Both the position numbers and the translations under genes were made by a program. A stretch of DNA of 64,000 nt from Artemisia argyi (Eukaryota > Streptophyta > Magnoliopsida > Asterales > Asteraceae), in assembly GCA_030686995.1 (NCBI GenBank), contig CM060680.1:200867322-200931321 (forward strand). The letters run 5' to 3'. Each line of letters opens with the position of its first letter. The stretch's first letter is position 1. Positions 19,268 through 32,384 of the stretch are shown piece by piece. The notes under the pieces were generated by a model. The model was given only the letters and a program-made list of their open reading frames with translations, ran no database searches and had not been told where the DNA came from.

Positions 19268-22200
19268 TGATGAATGCTCAAACACTCATCATTTTTGGTC
19301 AAATATGAACAGCAAAACATACAAAAACACTCAGAAATGCATCAAAATACTAAAAATATTTCAAAATTGTGTTTTATATGTTTTAGATGCAAAATGAGCA
19401 AAAACAGATGAAAAACGTACAAAGTTTGCAAAATTGGCAGTTTCAGTCCCCCAACTTTCATAAAATTACAAAACTAGTCCCTGGATATTCAAAATACGGA
19501 AAATTATCACCAAAGGTCCATTTACAATCATAAGTTGTCATATTTTGTCCTTTGGTGAAAAATCTGAAAAGTTTTGGAAATTTACAATTTAGCCCCTGAA
19601 GTTTCAGTAATTGACAGATTTGGTCCCTGGCGGGATATTTTTGAAAGAAAAATCATTTTTGGTCCTTGGAAAATCAAAATGTGTCAAAAATGGTCCTTGG
19701 GTGGAAAGTTTGGTGAAATTGCAAGTTTGGTCCTTTAACTTTGGAAATTGGCAGTTTTAGTCCCTGGAAATTCCAAAAGAGAAAAATTGCAAAGTTCATC
19801 CTAGGGTTATTGATATGTGGCAGAAATAGACCCTTGAATCAAGTTTGTAAAATGGCAAAACAGCCCCCTCTATTTTTAGTTTTTACATGAAAGGTCCTTG
19901 TGGTTTTTAACTTAAAAATAAACAAACAAATCCACACTCAAAAGCCACAACCTGATCCAATAACATCTCTGGCCCAACTTCAGGCCCAACACCCCCCGTT
20001 TTTAATAACTATCCCACCCCAGGTCAACAAGTCAAACCACCAGGGTCAAATCACCAGGTCAAAACCACCCTCCTTCCACCTTTCCCTCCTTCACTGTTCC
20101 AAACCACCCTTTCAATACCACCTCCCACTTGGCTAACCACTCTTCCCACTCATGCCCCCTCATCCAAACTACCATCCAAGATGCATTAATTGCATCCCTT
20201 TTCCCTTTACTCAACCCCTAACTGACAAAAGATAACTTGGCGCCAAAAATCCATTTTAATGGTAGGGATCTTTTTATCTTCATCTAAGGGCTAGAAAAGT
20301 GGTGGGATTTGTGGAGAAAGTCAAAAGAAACCCTAAAAACCTACTATAAAGAAGAAAGAGGCAGCAGGGTGGCAAGAGAGTAGTTGTAGAGTAGTGTAAA
20401 ATGTAGTTTTAGCTTAATTGCAAGTTTCAATTGTATTTCTATGTTTCAAAGATTGTATCCAGTATTTTTAATATAATATCTGTCATTTTAAAGCTTAAAA
20501 CTCAAGTTCCTTTTGATAATTTTAGATTTTGCAAATTTCTTGTTAATAATCTCAATTCACCTTTATGTGTTGAAAATGGTTGTTTGTTGATCCTCTGAGC
20601 TCACCTCAGCTTGTTTAGAGGGTTTGTAAGGAATTCAAGTAATCTAAATAGTTTTTAGCTAAATAACTCAAATTCCAAAAATTCAAGGAAAATAAAAAGA
20701 AATTCAAAAAGGAAGAAGGAAGAAGAAGGAGAAGGTGAATGTATGGTTTAGAAGTCTCAGGGAGACAATAGGTTAAGGATTGGGAGTCCCATTGTTAGTT
20801 TTAGCACAAAGTCTATTGTAAGTCTCTAATTTCTAATTTCTAGCATAAATTTCTCATTAAATGCAATTGTTGGTTTCTGCTATTAAGTGTTGCTTGATTT
20901 AGCTTATTTGTGATTAATATAGCTTAGTATGAGTTAAATTATGAGCCTCATGGTTTAGATTTTCAAACTGCTTCACAAAAGAACCCATTTTCAGTTTATA
21001 AGGGGTGTTTGGATTAGCTCTCTGCTATCTACTCTTATTGTTGTTTTAGTGTTATTTTGATATAGACATACTGTATTAAGCTTAGTTAGGGTTTAGGAGT
21101 CACAAAATTGGTACCTTAATCTACAAAAAGTCAAATCTCTACTAAATCAACCACAATAGTTAACTGTTGTGGTTCTTTGGTTTCAATTCTCACCCATTTT
21201 GTTTACAAGTTGTCTTGCTACCCTAATTTAGTTTCTATATCACCCAACACATCAATCTCAGTCAGTTATACTCAATCAAAATTGGCCAAAGTCAAAGTAC
21301 CAAGTTCTAAGCAAAAAGTCAATTTGGCTCATTTCAGATTTTTACAAAAAGTCTAGGAATTTTATAGAATTTAGTGTTTGATTTTAAGACTTGAAACTTG
21401 TTTGTATTTGTTCTCTACCAGCTCAATTTCAAGTACCACCCTTCATTTGATTTTTACAATTTTTGTGTTGGGCCCCACTCTCACCCAACCACAACTGCAG
21501 GGGAGATGTATCCCCTGCTGCAGCAGTACAGCCATCCACCACCACCACCACTTTGGTGGTGGCTGCAGCCCTCATCAGTGGGCCCCAGGGTTTAAATTTT
21601 GGTTCTTTGAACTCCCTAGGTGGGGGGCTTTCCAATGCACCCAGGCTTGTGCCCCCAATCCCCCTGGTGTGCCCCCTAGATAGTCACTAAGTGTGTCCCT
21701 TCTTCTGTGATTGAGCAAGGTTCTCAAAGTGCTAAATCAGCTTATTTGGCTTAAACTGAGGGCTTAACTTGTTCCTTCCAACTTATTTTGGTCATTTTAA
21801 CTTATTTGTAGCTTATTTTACCCTTGTGGGCCCCTTGTGGCTTATTTTTTAGCTTAAAGCTCCAACAGTTGACCAAAGTCAACTGTTAAGCTAATAAGCA
21901 CTCTTAGTGCTTATTTCTGATATCTAAAAAAAGTTGTGTTTGTAAAAGTTTTCTATTTTTAGTATTTAAATAAGTTTGTGAAAGAAAAACCAAGAAAAAA
22001 ACAATTTAAAATTAAGTGATAGTTTCTATTTAATGTAATTTAATTTTAATTTTAATATTCTTGTTAAGTACTTAGATATTTTATATTTTTATTAAATTCC
22101 TCTTATATTAAAGTATTTATAATAATTTTTTCAGATTTTTATTTTATTATTTAGTATTTATTAGAATTAATCTTAGTTTTATTAATTATTAATTAATAAT

Positions 22201-22986
22201 TAGTTTTAAATAGCATAATTAGTTTTTATTAAGTGAAACCTAGTTTTTATATTTTTTATAGCTTTTATAAGTTGTAAAATCATTTTAGAAATTTTCTTGT
22301 AATTTTTACTGTTCATTTTCTATTTTTCTTAATTTAAAATAGTTTAATTAGGTAATTAGTAATTAATTCGTAATTAATTAATATAAAAACCACAAAAAGA
22401 CAAAAACACTTATTTTTAATTTTAAAACTTATTTTTAGTTATTTTATAATTTTAGAAATTTTATTTTCATTTTACTAGTAATTAATTAATATAATATTGT
22501 ATTTAAGTTATTTAACAATTAATAATTAGTATTAAATAGTTTTTAATTAATATTAACTAATTAATTAGTGTTAAAATTTATTTCTTTTTCTAAAAATTTC
22601 CTTTTACCTTTAAGTTTGTAAAAAAGTCATTTTCACCCCATAGGTGTTTTCAGATTTCAGTTTTCACGTTTTATTTTGTACGTTTACGTTTTATTTAAAC
22701 ATAACGTACGCGTTTTTAGGTTTAAATCGTTTCTGGTTTTTGTAACTTTCCCGTCTTATTCATATAGCTTGGTTAAGCTATTTCTTCATATATTCCTTAG
22801 CTTAATCATTCACAAACCCATTTCTGTCCAAATTCACCCGATCACAAAGCCGTTTGAATACAATCCACACCTCGTCGGGACATAACGACCCGGGGAAACC
22901 CTATATTCCACGGAGCATTGATCTAGGCTATTTGACTTTGTTGACCATTCCTTGGTCAATATAAGTTGGTAGTTTAGCTTCAATCA
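19268..22986 (+). repeat. element G LTR1
   Basis: About 3.72 kb, TGATGAATGC to TTCAATCA. The first ~600 bp holds a run of degenerate units ending in GTCCCTGG or GTCCTTGG. TATA box TATAAAG at 20345-20351. The transcribed part contains two GC-rich hairpins (21497-21518 and 21542-21562) and a very AT-rich block (about 21950-22600). It ends just before the PBS. The last 65 bp differ from LTR3. Confidence 0.9.
21497..21562 (+). promoter_or_regulatory. paired GC-rich RNA hairpins in the G leader
   Basis: GCAGGGGA/TCCCCTGC (8-bp stem, 6-nt loop) and CCACCACCA/TGGTGGTGG (9-bp stem, 3-nt loop). Both lie downstream of the LTR TATA box and are retained in LTR2 (~28770-28840) and in LTR3 (35393-35455), with a 3-nt shortening in LTR3. 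A packaging or dimerisation role is possible but not shown. Confidence 0.5.
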
Positions 22987-22991
22987 AATTT

Positions 22992-23009
22992 TGGCGCCGC
23001 TGCCGGGGA
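22992..23009 (+). promoter_or_regulatory. primer binding site, tRNA-Asp type (copy 1)
   Basis: TGGCGCCGCTGCCGGGGA, 5 nt after LTR1, close to the tRNA-Asp PBS used by Athila elements. Confidence 0.85.
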
Positions 23010-23285
23010 GGTTGTGTGCGTTTTCTAAACGGTTATTCTGATTAGTGACCTTGGAATTCGTTCCATTGTACATTTATCCATCCTTTGTTCATATTTTCTT
23101 ATTATCAAAACAAAACCGTTCCCGAAAACATTTTAAATCAGTTTTCAACGAACACAAAAAACACAAAAACATTTTCTTTCTCATTTGTATAAAATATCTT
23201 TCCAAAAACCCAAAAATATTCACCTTTACCCTCTCACATCTTTGATTCTTCATCCCTACCCCTCCCAAACCATTTGATTCTTTCT

Positions 23286-24420
23286 ATGTCTCATCCACAC
23301 TTTCTGGTTTGCAAATGGTGTGGTAATCCTTATAATGGTGGCAATTGCCCCAGCTGTGGCATGGTAGAGTCGTGAAACAGGTCTGTCTATAACCAGAATC
23401 CTTATTCTTACCATGACACGACTGATTCATTCCATCAGTTACCACACCATCAGTCTCAGCAGTTTTACTGTTGTGAGTACTGTGGTGGTTCACACTACAG
23501 TTATGATTGTCAATCGGGAAACACGCTTGTCTATGAGCAGTCTCCTGATAGCAATTATAATTCTAGCACGTACAACCCACAGCCACATCAGTTTTACTGT
23601 TGTAATTACTGTGGAGGTCCACACTCTAGCTCGTATTGTCAAACAAGGAATCCATTTCCTTGTAACAATTACGACTATTCGTTTTCAGACCCACCTCCAC
23701 AGTACGATATGATTCATACAACTCTTCAAGAAACTGAGCAAGACCTTTTACTAAAGGCTCTTGATATATTGAAAGAACTTAAGGAGGAGTTGGTTACTAC
23801 ACCGTTTCGAGACTCTCGTGAGAAATCTATGGCAGAATTACTTGCTGAAGAACGAGAGGCTAGAAACAAATTGAGTATGGAGGAATTACTTGCTTAGAAC
23901 AAGCAGCTATAACACGTGCTAAATTTCGTCAAGCTGCTCTTCTAGACTGTGATGATGATAGTGATAATGAAGTAACCCTTGATATCCTTCAATTTTATAA
24001 GGGTTCATCAGATTCATCATTTGTGATTCCTCCCACGGAAAATCAGGGAGAAAATAATGAGACGGAGACATTACTAGCAAAAGATCAAATGGAACTTGTA
24101 CAATCCATGAATGCTAGCTCCTCTCATCTCCCTCAGTCTGTTGTTATCACACCCGAAGTTCACACTCACTCTCTAAACATGGGGGATGAGCATCTTAGCA
24201 CTGTTCCTAATAAGGAATCGGACGAATTCATAAAGTCTAGTGTTGAGATCCTTGTCCCAATCTCGAGAGAGTCACAGGGGACTTTTGATCAAGTGTGTGA
24301 TATTCCTTCCACCTATGATAATCCAAATGATCAAATTGAGACTGTCTCTGATTCTAGTGATGATTGTTTATCTTATGGAGACATTGAGTATGTTGATGCA
24401 TCTATTCCCCACTCTAATGT
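23286..24420 (+). pseudogene. gag-like gene of G, copy 1, truncated
   Basis: Starts at ATG 23286. Encodes a CxxC cluster (CKWCGNPYNGGNCPSCG), then two zinc knuckles of the CX2CX3HX4C type (CEYCGGSHYSYDC, CNYCGGPHSSSYC), a helical region and an acidic region. Lesions: TGA 23373-23375 (shared with copy 2) and a one-base loss near 23893 that creates a TAG. The gene is cut at the 24417-24423 junction with the copied LTR of element A. The next frame runs on to 24451 across the joint only by chance. Nucleic-acid binding is inferred from the knuckles. Confidence 0.75.
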
Positions 24421-27400
24421 TGAAGATATACTAACAGTACCTTCTGGGTAAGAAGGTACTGCTAGTTAAAGAAGGTCCTGCCAGTTTTCAAGACAAGTTG
24501 CTGTATTTTAATTAGAGATATTTACTTGTATTATTAGTCTTTGTACAAAGTTATACGTTAAGTAGAAGTAGTACAGAAGTCTCAGTAGATATAATGGAGT
24601 GTTTTACCTTGAAAGGTGTAATATTAGGATAAGATAAACCTCTAGTATATTATATTAAGCAACTTGACCACTTGTAATAAGGGCTCCTTATACTATAAAA
24701 GGAACCCTTAAGACACTATCTTAGACACAACTTTCCCAGCTCTCACACTCATCTTTCCCATGCATAACTTCCATATTTAAAACCCTTTCACGTATCAAAG
24801 ATTCAAGGTTACACTTGTAATCCTGGTGATAGTTTAGATCACCCGTATTATTTCATCAATAATATTGAATCATTTTGTGTTATTCATGTTGTGTTCATTC
24901 TCATTTACTTATTCACCACCTTTGTTCCTTTAGTGTGTTTTAGTAAATTCCGCGTGCTAACTCACATTCATTCATAAATATCCTAAACACATTACTGAGA
25001 TTAACATCCCAAGTGTTTGCCCAAATCAATATATATAGACAGAATCCTTCCACATATTCTTAGCTAGGCATCACAGTTATAGCAATGGATTGCTACCCTA
25101 GACTAAGTCAACATCTACCGCTTATCTTACCCTTAGCTAGTCAACACATACGCAAATTAAAAGTAGTTGCATCACGTAATGTCTTCGAATAACCAATTCA
25201 AGTATACCAGTTAATCAATCAATCAAATCTCAATCAAACATTTCACGTATTCAGATAACAATCATTGAGTTTAGTTATAACGAGCATGTACTCTCCCCAA
25301 AAATAGTTATGAAAACCGTTAAAAAGTGGGGGCTATGAACTCACCTTAACCACAACAATGCAATGATCACGACTGACACAACTAGCATCTAGAGCTAATC
25401 ACAATGATAATCCGAAAGATAGGTATCACGAGTATAGTGGTATAAAGATGGCGTAACCTAATACGCATACAATTATCTTAGAAAATAGCTCGTGAAATAA
25501 TAAAGTCTATGAAAGACAATGTATTGTAGTTTTCATGGATTATTCATGTCATTACTTGTAAAAAGTTTAGTGTCAACGATTTCATGTGGTGTGGTAAGAA
25601 GACATTGACTCAAGATGCAACTCACGCCAAAATGAGAAAGGCATCGACATACAACTCACATCAAAGAGGAATAGACATCTACATAATTGAGAATTACTGA
25701 CGCGAACTCAAGTTGAGTAAGAATTTACAAAAAGAAGTCAAAATATGACGACAATGAAATAAGTCAGTTAAGTTGTACGTTTCGGTATTTACCCTGGTAT
25801 CCCCAAGTAATTTGTATAGAGTCAATAGAGTTTAGAAGAGTAATTTAAGTTTTATAAGAAAACTCAAATTAGTATATCACGTAATAAAAGTGTACAAGTT
25901 TATAAAGACCATTTCGATTATTGTCGGGTTTTATGAGAATAAAAGTTTTGAACAATAAATACAAGTTTAGAAAGTTGTATAAAATTTAGCATGACGCGTT
26001 CTTTTATACAACATTTCCAAGTCAATGCGACTTTAATGAAATCAATTTTCTCAAAAATAATATTTCCCGACAATTTACTGGAAAGCTAATAAAGAGTATT
26101 CATTATTTATTAGACATTATTTCCTTATTGTATAATTGTTGTGAATCAAATATATTAAATTCGTCGGAGTCTAATATATTGTATTCGTTTCAAGTACAAT
26201 AAGTCCAATTTGTCCAATATTCAATGAGTATCGATATAAGTTCAATAATTGTCCAAATGTAATCAATCATATATAATCCGATAATTATAGTCACAATCCA
26301 AGTATTGATCCCAATGTCACTTACCAATCTTTACCGAAACGTATGAAGGATCACGTTAGTCAAATGTATTTGGATACCACAATTTATTAAAAAATCAACC
26401 TTTCAAAATATATCACACCTTTAATTAAACCAAAATTTGAACCAAAACTCATATGTGTGTGCTTGTTAATAAACTAACACATCCATAGTGTGTTTAACCC
26501 AAAATGTACTCAAGTGAAATATGGGCTTCGGCCCATAGATAAATCAAACGCACCCTTTATTGACTGTTAGCACAACATACCTTAAAATTTAAATATGAAC
26601 ACAACTTTTGTAAATTTCTCAAAATTTAGAGCAGACCCTCGTGTAACTAAGACCATAACCCACCTATTGTTGTTGTGTTACCAAAGCAAAACCGAACGCC
26701 CTCTTGACTAGAAAATAATGACAAGCAAACACACTCTAAGTGGGGTTCTCGTTAACCAACAAACAAATAATCACACCCTCTTGGGTGCTTCGTAACTCGA
26801 TGGCAGAAACAAGTGAACACCCTCTTGGGTGCTACTGTAACTGAGTACACAAAACACCAATGCCAACATCTATAAACAATTAAGCACACACCAGTAATGA
26901 TTTCCAATCAAATCCAAGACCAAAACCAAGTTAATAACCATCCCACACGGGTTAACTAAGAAATCCGAGACAAAACCAAATCTGACTGGTACCATTTGAA
27001 ATGATTCTTAACCACATGAAGCTGATATGTTTAACCTTGTCTCAAATCCAAATCTGTAGTATACTCTAATGTGAAAACATGTATGGAATTGTGTTTAGGA
27101 TGATTAAATGAGAAGAAATCTAGTGAGAAGTTAGAGAGAGAAAGAGATGAAGTTGGGAGCCTTATGAGAGAAACTTGTAATATGTTAGATTGCAAATGAA
27201 GGTCCAACCTCTCCACTAGTGTCCACTAGTGGAGAGGGGTATTTATACAAGGAATTATACGCCCCTTAAAACGGGTTGTGGATCGAGCTGACAGTGGGTA
27301 AGACCCGACCCGACTCCACAAATACTAACTAATATTAAACTACGTACTAACTAATACGAGTAATACTACGAGCTACAACATGCTAAACTATACTCAGGGT

Positions 27401-27964
27401 GACCGAGTCTTCATGTGAATAAACGTATTCCTAACAAAATCTGTTTACAACGGGTCTCGACCTAAAATCAAACCGAAACCAAACAAACACTTCTTTCCAC
27501 AAGGTTTTGAATAAAAATATTTTTAAACCGTATTTGAATCCAAAAATATAACAACTTGTTTTTATCAACTCTGATCCACGAAAACATTGACACCAACCGG
27601 TTTAAATGAAAAGTAACAAGAGAATAGAAGTTGTGTCTAGCTTACCAAAGGAATAAGAAAGAAGGAGAGAGAGAGACGAGAGAGAAGAGTGAATGACGGC
27701 GATGGTGATGATGACAGCCATGGTGGCTACTCTCGAACCAAAACAATCAAAAACAAAACTCTAAACAACACTTGGTCTTCTCTATTGATGGTGAAAATAG
27801 GGCGGCGGCGTGGTGGAGGCAGTGATGACGACGGTGCGTACTCCACAGATCGGGGTTGTGGGGGGGGGGGGGGTTGAGATGATGGTGGATTTATGATTAT
27901 ATTGATGGTGAGAGTGGTGGGGTAATGACCGGAGTTGCCGGTCGTGGCTGTTATAAGGAGGAGG
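24417..27964 (+). repeat. duplicate of 12259-15808 embedded in element G
   Basis: Same orientation as the source. By eye about ten substitutions in 3.54 kb, plus G14 instead of G16. It covers the last ~610 bp of element A's LTR and most of the minus-strand chromovirus LTR, stopping 45 bp before the hAT MITE. Left joint: 7-bp microhomology ATGTTGA. Right joint: 3-bp microhomology AGG. Its small open frames are the same fortuitous ones as in the source. Confidence 0.95.
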
Positions 27965-30271
27965 AAAATAAAAAGAAATTCAAAAAGGAAGAAGGAAGAA
28001 GAAGGAGAAGGTGAATGTATGGTTTAGAAGTCTCAGGGAGACAATAGGTTAAGGATTGGGAGTCCCATTGTTAGTTTTAGCACAAAGTCTATTGTAAGTC
28101 TCTAATTTCTAATTTCTAGCATAAATTTCTCATTAAATGCAATTGTTGGTTTCTGCTATTAAGTGTTGCTTGATTTAGCTTATTTGTGATTAATATAGCT
28201 TAGTATGAGTTAAATTATGAGCCTCATGGTTTAGATTTTCAAACAGCTTCACAAAAGAACCCATTTTCAGTTTATAAGGGGTGTTTGGATTAGCTCTCTG
28301 CTATCTACTCTTGTTGTTGTTTTAGTGTTATTTTGATATAGACATACTGTATTAAGCTTAGTTAGGGTTTAGGAGTCACAAAATTGGTACCTTAATCTAC
28401 AAAAAGTCAAATCTCTACTAAATCAACCACAACAGTTAACTGTTGTGGTTCTTTGGTATCAATTCTCACCCATTTTGTTTACAAGTTGTCTTGCTACCCT
28501 AATTTAGTTTCTATATCACCCAACACATCAATCTCAGTCAGTTATACTCAATCAAAATTGGCCAAAGTCAAAGTACCAAGTTCTAAGCAAAAAGTCAATT
28601 TGGCTCATTTCAGATTTTTACAAAAAGTCTAGGAATTTTATAGAATTTAGTGTTTGATTTTAAGACTTGAAACTTGTTTGTATTTGTTCTCTACCAGCTC
28701 AATTTCAAGTACCACCCTTCATTTGATTTTTACAATTTTTGTACTGGGCCCCACTCTCACCCAACCACAACTGCAGGGGAGATGTATCCCCTGCTGCAGC
28801 AGTACAGCCATCCACCACCACCACCACTTTGGTGGTGGCTGCAGCCCTCATCAGTGGGCCCCAGGGTTTAAATTTTGATTCTTTGAACTCCCTAGGTGGG
28901 GGGCTTTCCAATGCACCCAGGCTTGTGCCCCCAATCCCCCTGGTGTGCCCTCTAGACAGTCACTAAGTGTGTCCCTTTTTCTGTGATTGAGCAAGGTTCT
29001 CAAAGTGCTAAATCAGCTTATTTGGCTTAACCTGAGGGCTTAACTTGTTCCTTCCAACTTATTTTGGTCCTTTTAACTTATTTGTAGCTTATTTTACCCT
29101 TGTGGGCCCCTTGTGGCTTATTTTTTTAGCTTAAAGCTCCAATAGTTGACCAAAGTCAACTGTTAAGCTAATAAGCACTCTTAGTGCTTATTTCTGATAT
29201 CTAAAAAAAGTTGTGTTTGTAAAAGTTTTCTATTTTTAATATTTAAATAAGTTTGTGAAAGAAAAACCAAGAAAAAAAACAATTTAAAATTAAGTGATAG
29301 TTTCTATTTAATGTAATTTAATTTTAATTTTCATTTTTATATTTTTGTTAAGTACTTAGATATTTTATATTTTTATTAAATTCCTCTTATATTAAAGTAT
29401 TTATAATAATTTTGTCAGATTTTTATTTTATTATTTAGTATTTATTAGAATTAATCTTAGTTTTATTAATTATTAATTAATAATTAGTTTTAAATAGCAT
29501 AATTAGTTTTTATTAAGTGAAACCTAGTTTTTATATTTTTTATAGCTTTTATAAGTTGTAAAATAATTTTAGAAATTTTCTTGTAATTTTTACTGTTCAT
29601 TTTCTATTTTTCTTAATTTAAAATAGTTTAATTAGGTAATTAGTAATTAATTAGTAATTAATTAATATAAAAACCACAAAAAGACAAAAACACTTATTTT
29701 TAATTTTAAAACTTATTTTTAGTTATTTTATAATTTTAGAAATTTTATTTTCATTTTACTAGTAATTAATTAATATAATATTATATTTAAGTTATTTAAG
29801 AATTAATAATTAGTATTAAATAGTTTTTAATTAATATTAACTAATTAATTAGTGTTAAATTTTATTTTCTTTTTCTAAAAATTTCCTTTTACCTGTAAGT
29901 TTGTAAAAAAGTCATTTTCACCCCCTGGGTGTTTTCAGATTTCAGTTTTCACGTTTTATTTTGTACGTTTACGTTTTATTTAAACATAACGTACGCGTTT
30001 TTAGGTTTAAATCGTTTCTGGTTTTTGTAACTTTCCCGTCTTATTCATATAGCTTGTTTAAGCTATTTCTTCATATATTCCTTAGCTTAATCATTCACAA
30101 ACCCATTTCTGTCCAAATTCACCCGATCACAAAGCCGTTTGAATACAATCCACACCTCGTCGGGACATAACGACCCGGGGAAACCCTATATTCCACGGAG
30201 CATTGATCTAGGCTATTTGACTTTGTTGACCATTCCTTGGTCAATATAAGTTGGTAGTTTAGCTTCAATCA
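27962..30271 (+). repeat. element G LTR2, 5'-truncated
   Basis: Matches LTR1 from about 20686 to its end, lacking the first ~1.42 kb including the TATA box. It is followed by a second PBS. By eye it differs from LTR1 and from LTR3 at roughly 20-30 sites each, so it is not a very recent copy of either. Confidence 0.9.
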
Positions 30272-30276
30272 AATTT

Positions 30277-30294
30277 TGGCGCCGCTGCCGGGGA
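30277..30294 (+). promoter_or_regulatory. primer binding site, tRNA-Asp type (copy 2)
   Basis: Identical to copy 1, 5 nt after LTR2. Confidence 0.85.
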
Positions 30295-30570
30295 GGTTGT
30301 GTGCGTTTTCTAAACGGTTATTCTGATTAGTGACCTTGAAATTCGTTCCATTGTACATTTATCCATCCTTTGTTCATATTTTCTTATTATCAAAACAAAA
30401 CCGTTCCTGAAAACATTTTAAATCAGTTTTCAACGAACACATAAAACACAAAAACATTTTCTTTCTCATTTGTATAAAATATCTTTCCAAAAACCCAAAA
30501 ATATTCACCTTTACCCTCTCACATCTTTGATTCTTCATCCCTACCCCTCCCAAACCATTTGATTCTTTCT

Positions 30571-32384
30571 ATGTCTCATCCACACTTTCTGGTTTGCAAA
30601 TGGTGTGGTAATCCTTATAATGGTGGCAATTGCCCCAGCTGTGGCATGGTAGAGTCGTGAAACAGGTCTGTCTATAACCAGAATCCTTATTCTTACCATG
30701 ACACGACTGATTCATTCCATCAGTTACCACACCATCAGTCTCAGCAGTTTTACTGTTGTGAGTACTGTGGTGGTTCACACTACAGTTATGATTGTCAATC
30801 GGGAAACACGCTTGTCTTTGAGCAGTCTCCTGATAGCAATTATAATTCTAGCACATACAACCCACAGCCACATCAGTTTTACTGTTGTGATTACTGTGGA
30901 GGTCCACACTCTAGCTCGTATTGTCAAACAAGGAATCCATTTCCTTGTAACAATTACGACTATTCGTTTTCAGACCCACCTCCACAGTACGATATGATTC
31001 ATACAACTCCTCAAGAAACTGAGCAAGACCTTTTACTAAAGGCTCTTGATATATTGAAAGAACTTAAGGAGGAGTTGGTTACTACACCGTTTCGAGACTC
31101 TCGTGAGAAATCTATGGCAGAATTACTTGCTGAAGAATGAGAGGCTAGAAACAAATTGAGTATGGAGGAATTACTTGTCTTAGAACAAGCAGCTATAACA
31201 CGTGCTAAATTTCGTCAAGCTGCTCTTCTAGACTGTGATGATGATAGTGATAATGAAGTAACCCTTGATATCCTTCAATTTTATAAGGGTTCATCAGATT
31301 CATCATTTGTGATTCCTCCCACGGAAAATCAGGGAGAAAATAATGAGACGGAGACATTACTAGCAAAAGATCAAATGGAACTTGTACAATCCATGAATGC
31401 TAGCTCCTCTCATCTCCCTCAGTCTGTTGTTATCACACCCGAAGTTCACACTCACTCTCTAAACATGGGGGATGAGCATCTTAGCACTGTTCCTAATAAG
31501 GAATCGGACGAATTCATAAAGTCTAGTGTTGAGATCCTTGTCCCAATCTCGAGAGAGTCACAGGGGACTTTTGATCAAGTGTGTGATATTCCTTCCACCC
31601 ATGATAATCCAAATGATCAAATTGAGACTGTCTCTTATTCTAGTGATGATTGTTTATCTTATGGAGACATTGAGTATGTTGATGCATCTATTCCCCACTC
31701 TAATGTTGACTTTCTTCTCGAGGAGTTCGCCGATGAACTCACTCACACCAATCCACTTCCATCGGGATGTGATGATTATCTCTTTGATTTCAAAGATGAT
31801 ATGGAGGAAGTCGAAGCATTCCTTGCCCTAGATAGTTCAACTTTGTATGAAGTTGATGATAACTATCTTGATTCTGAGGGGGATATTCTGTTCCTTGAAA
31901 GTTTATTGAATGATGATGATCCATCACTCAATTCTTATCTCAATACCGGGCTTAATGATTCACCCACTGATGAAAATTCTTTATCTTATGGAGACATCAG
32001 TGATGTTGATGAAATTCCTGCTGAGCCCATCATTGATCACCTTATCATGACTCCTCCGGAGTATGATAACCCGGGGGAGATACGCTCAATCTTGAGGATT
32101 TGCAAATTCCCACCCACCCTCCCGGGATGTTTTTGAGCTTAACCCTTGAAATCCAAACTCAGGCTAATGAGCCTGTTCTAGAGGTGCTTTCCTCTCTTCT
32201 TCACTCCTTCGGGAATGAAGACACTATCTTTGACCCCAGCATTTTCATGTATCATTATCTTGAGCCGGATACTTATCTCATCGGTGTGGAACTTTCACGT
32301 GCTTCAAATGTTTGTCCAAACATCTTGAATGAAAGTCCGATTGAGATTATTTCTTCCACATCATGCTTCCCCATGGACAAATGA
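30571..32384 (+). pseudogene. gag-like gene of G, copy 2, near full length
   Basis: Same gene as 23286-24420 but continuing to its natural end. From ATG 30571: CxxC cluster, two CX2CX3HX4C knuckles, a helical Leu/Glu-rich stretch (LLKALDILKELKEEL; SMEELLVLEQA), then a long acidic domain with repeated SSDDCLSYGDIEYVD-like phrases. Lesions: TGA 30658-30660 (also in copy 1), TGA 31138-31140 (copy 1 has CGA), and a one-base loss in the G run near 32073-32078, after which the C-terminus continues in another frame to 32384. The longest intact piece is 31156-32136. No protease or polymerase follows. Shared stops mean the gene was already broken before the duplication. Confidence 0.75.

Noticed and set aside
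21378..21690. Overlapping 65-109-codon frames in the G LTRs (also near 28654 and 35270)
   Set aside because: They overlap on both strands over the GC-rich hairpins, with no conserved start and frame breaks between the three LTR copies.
24417..27964. Pure assembly artefact as the explanation for the duplicate
   Set aside because: About ten scattered substitutions and a G-run length change argue for a real second copy, though long reads should confirm it.
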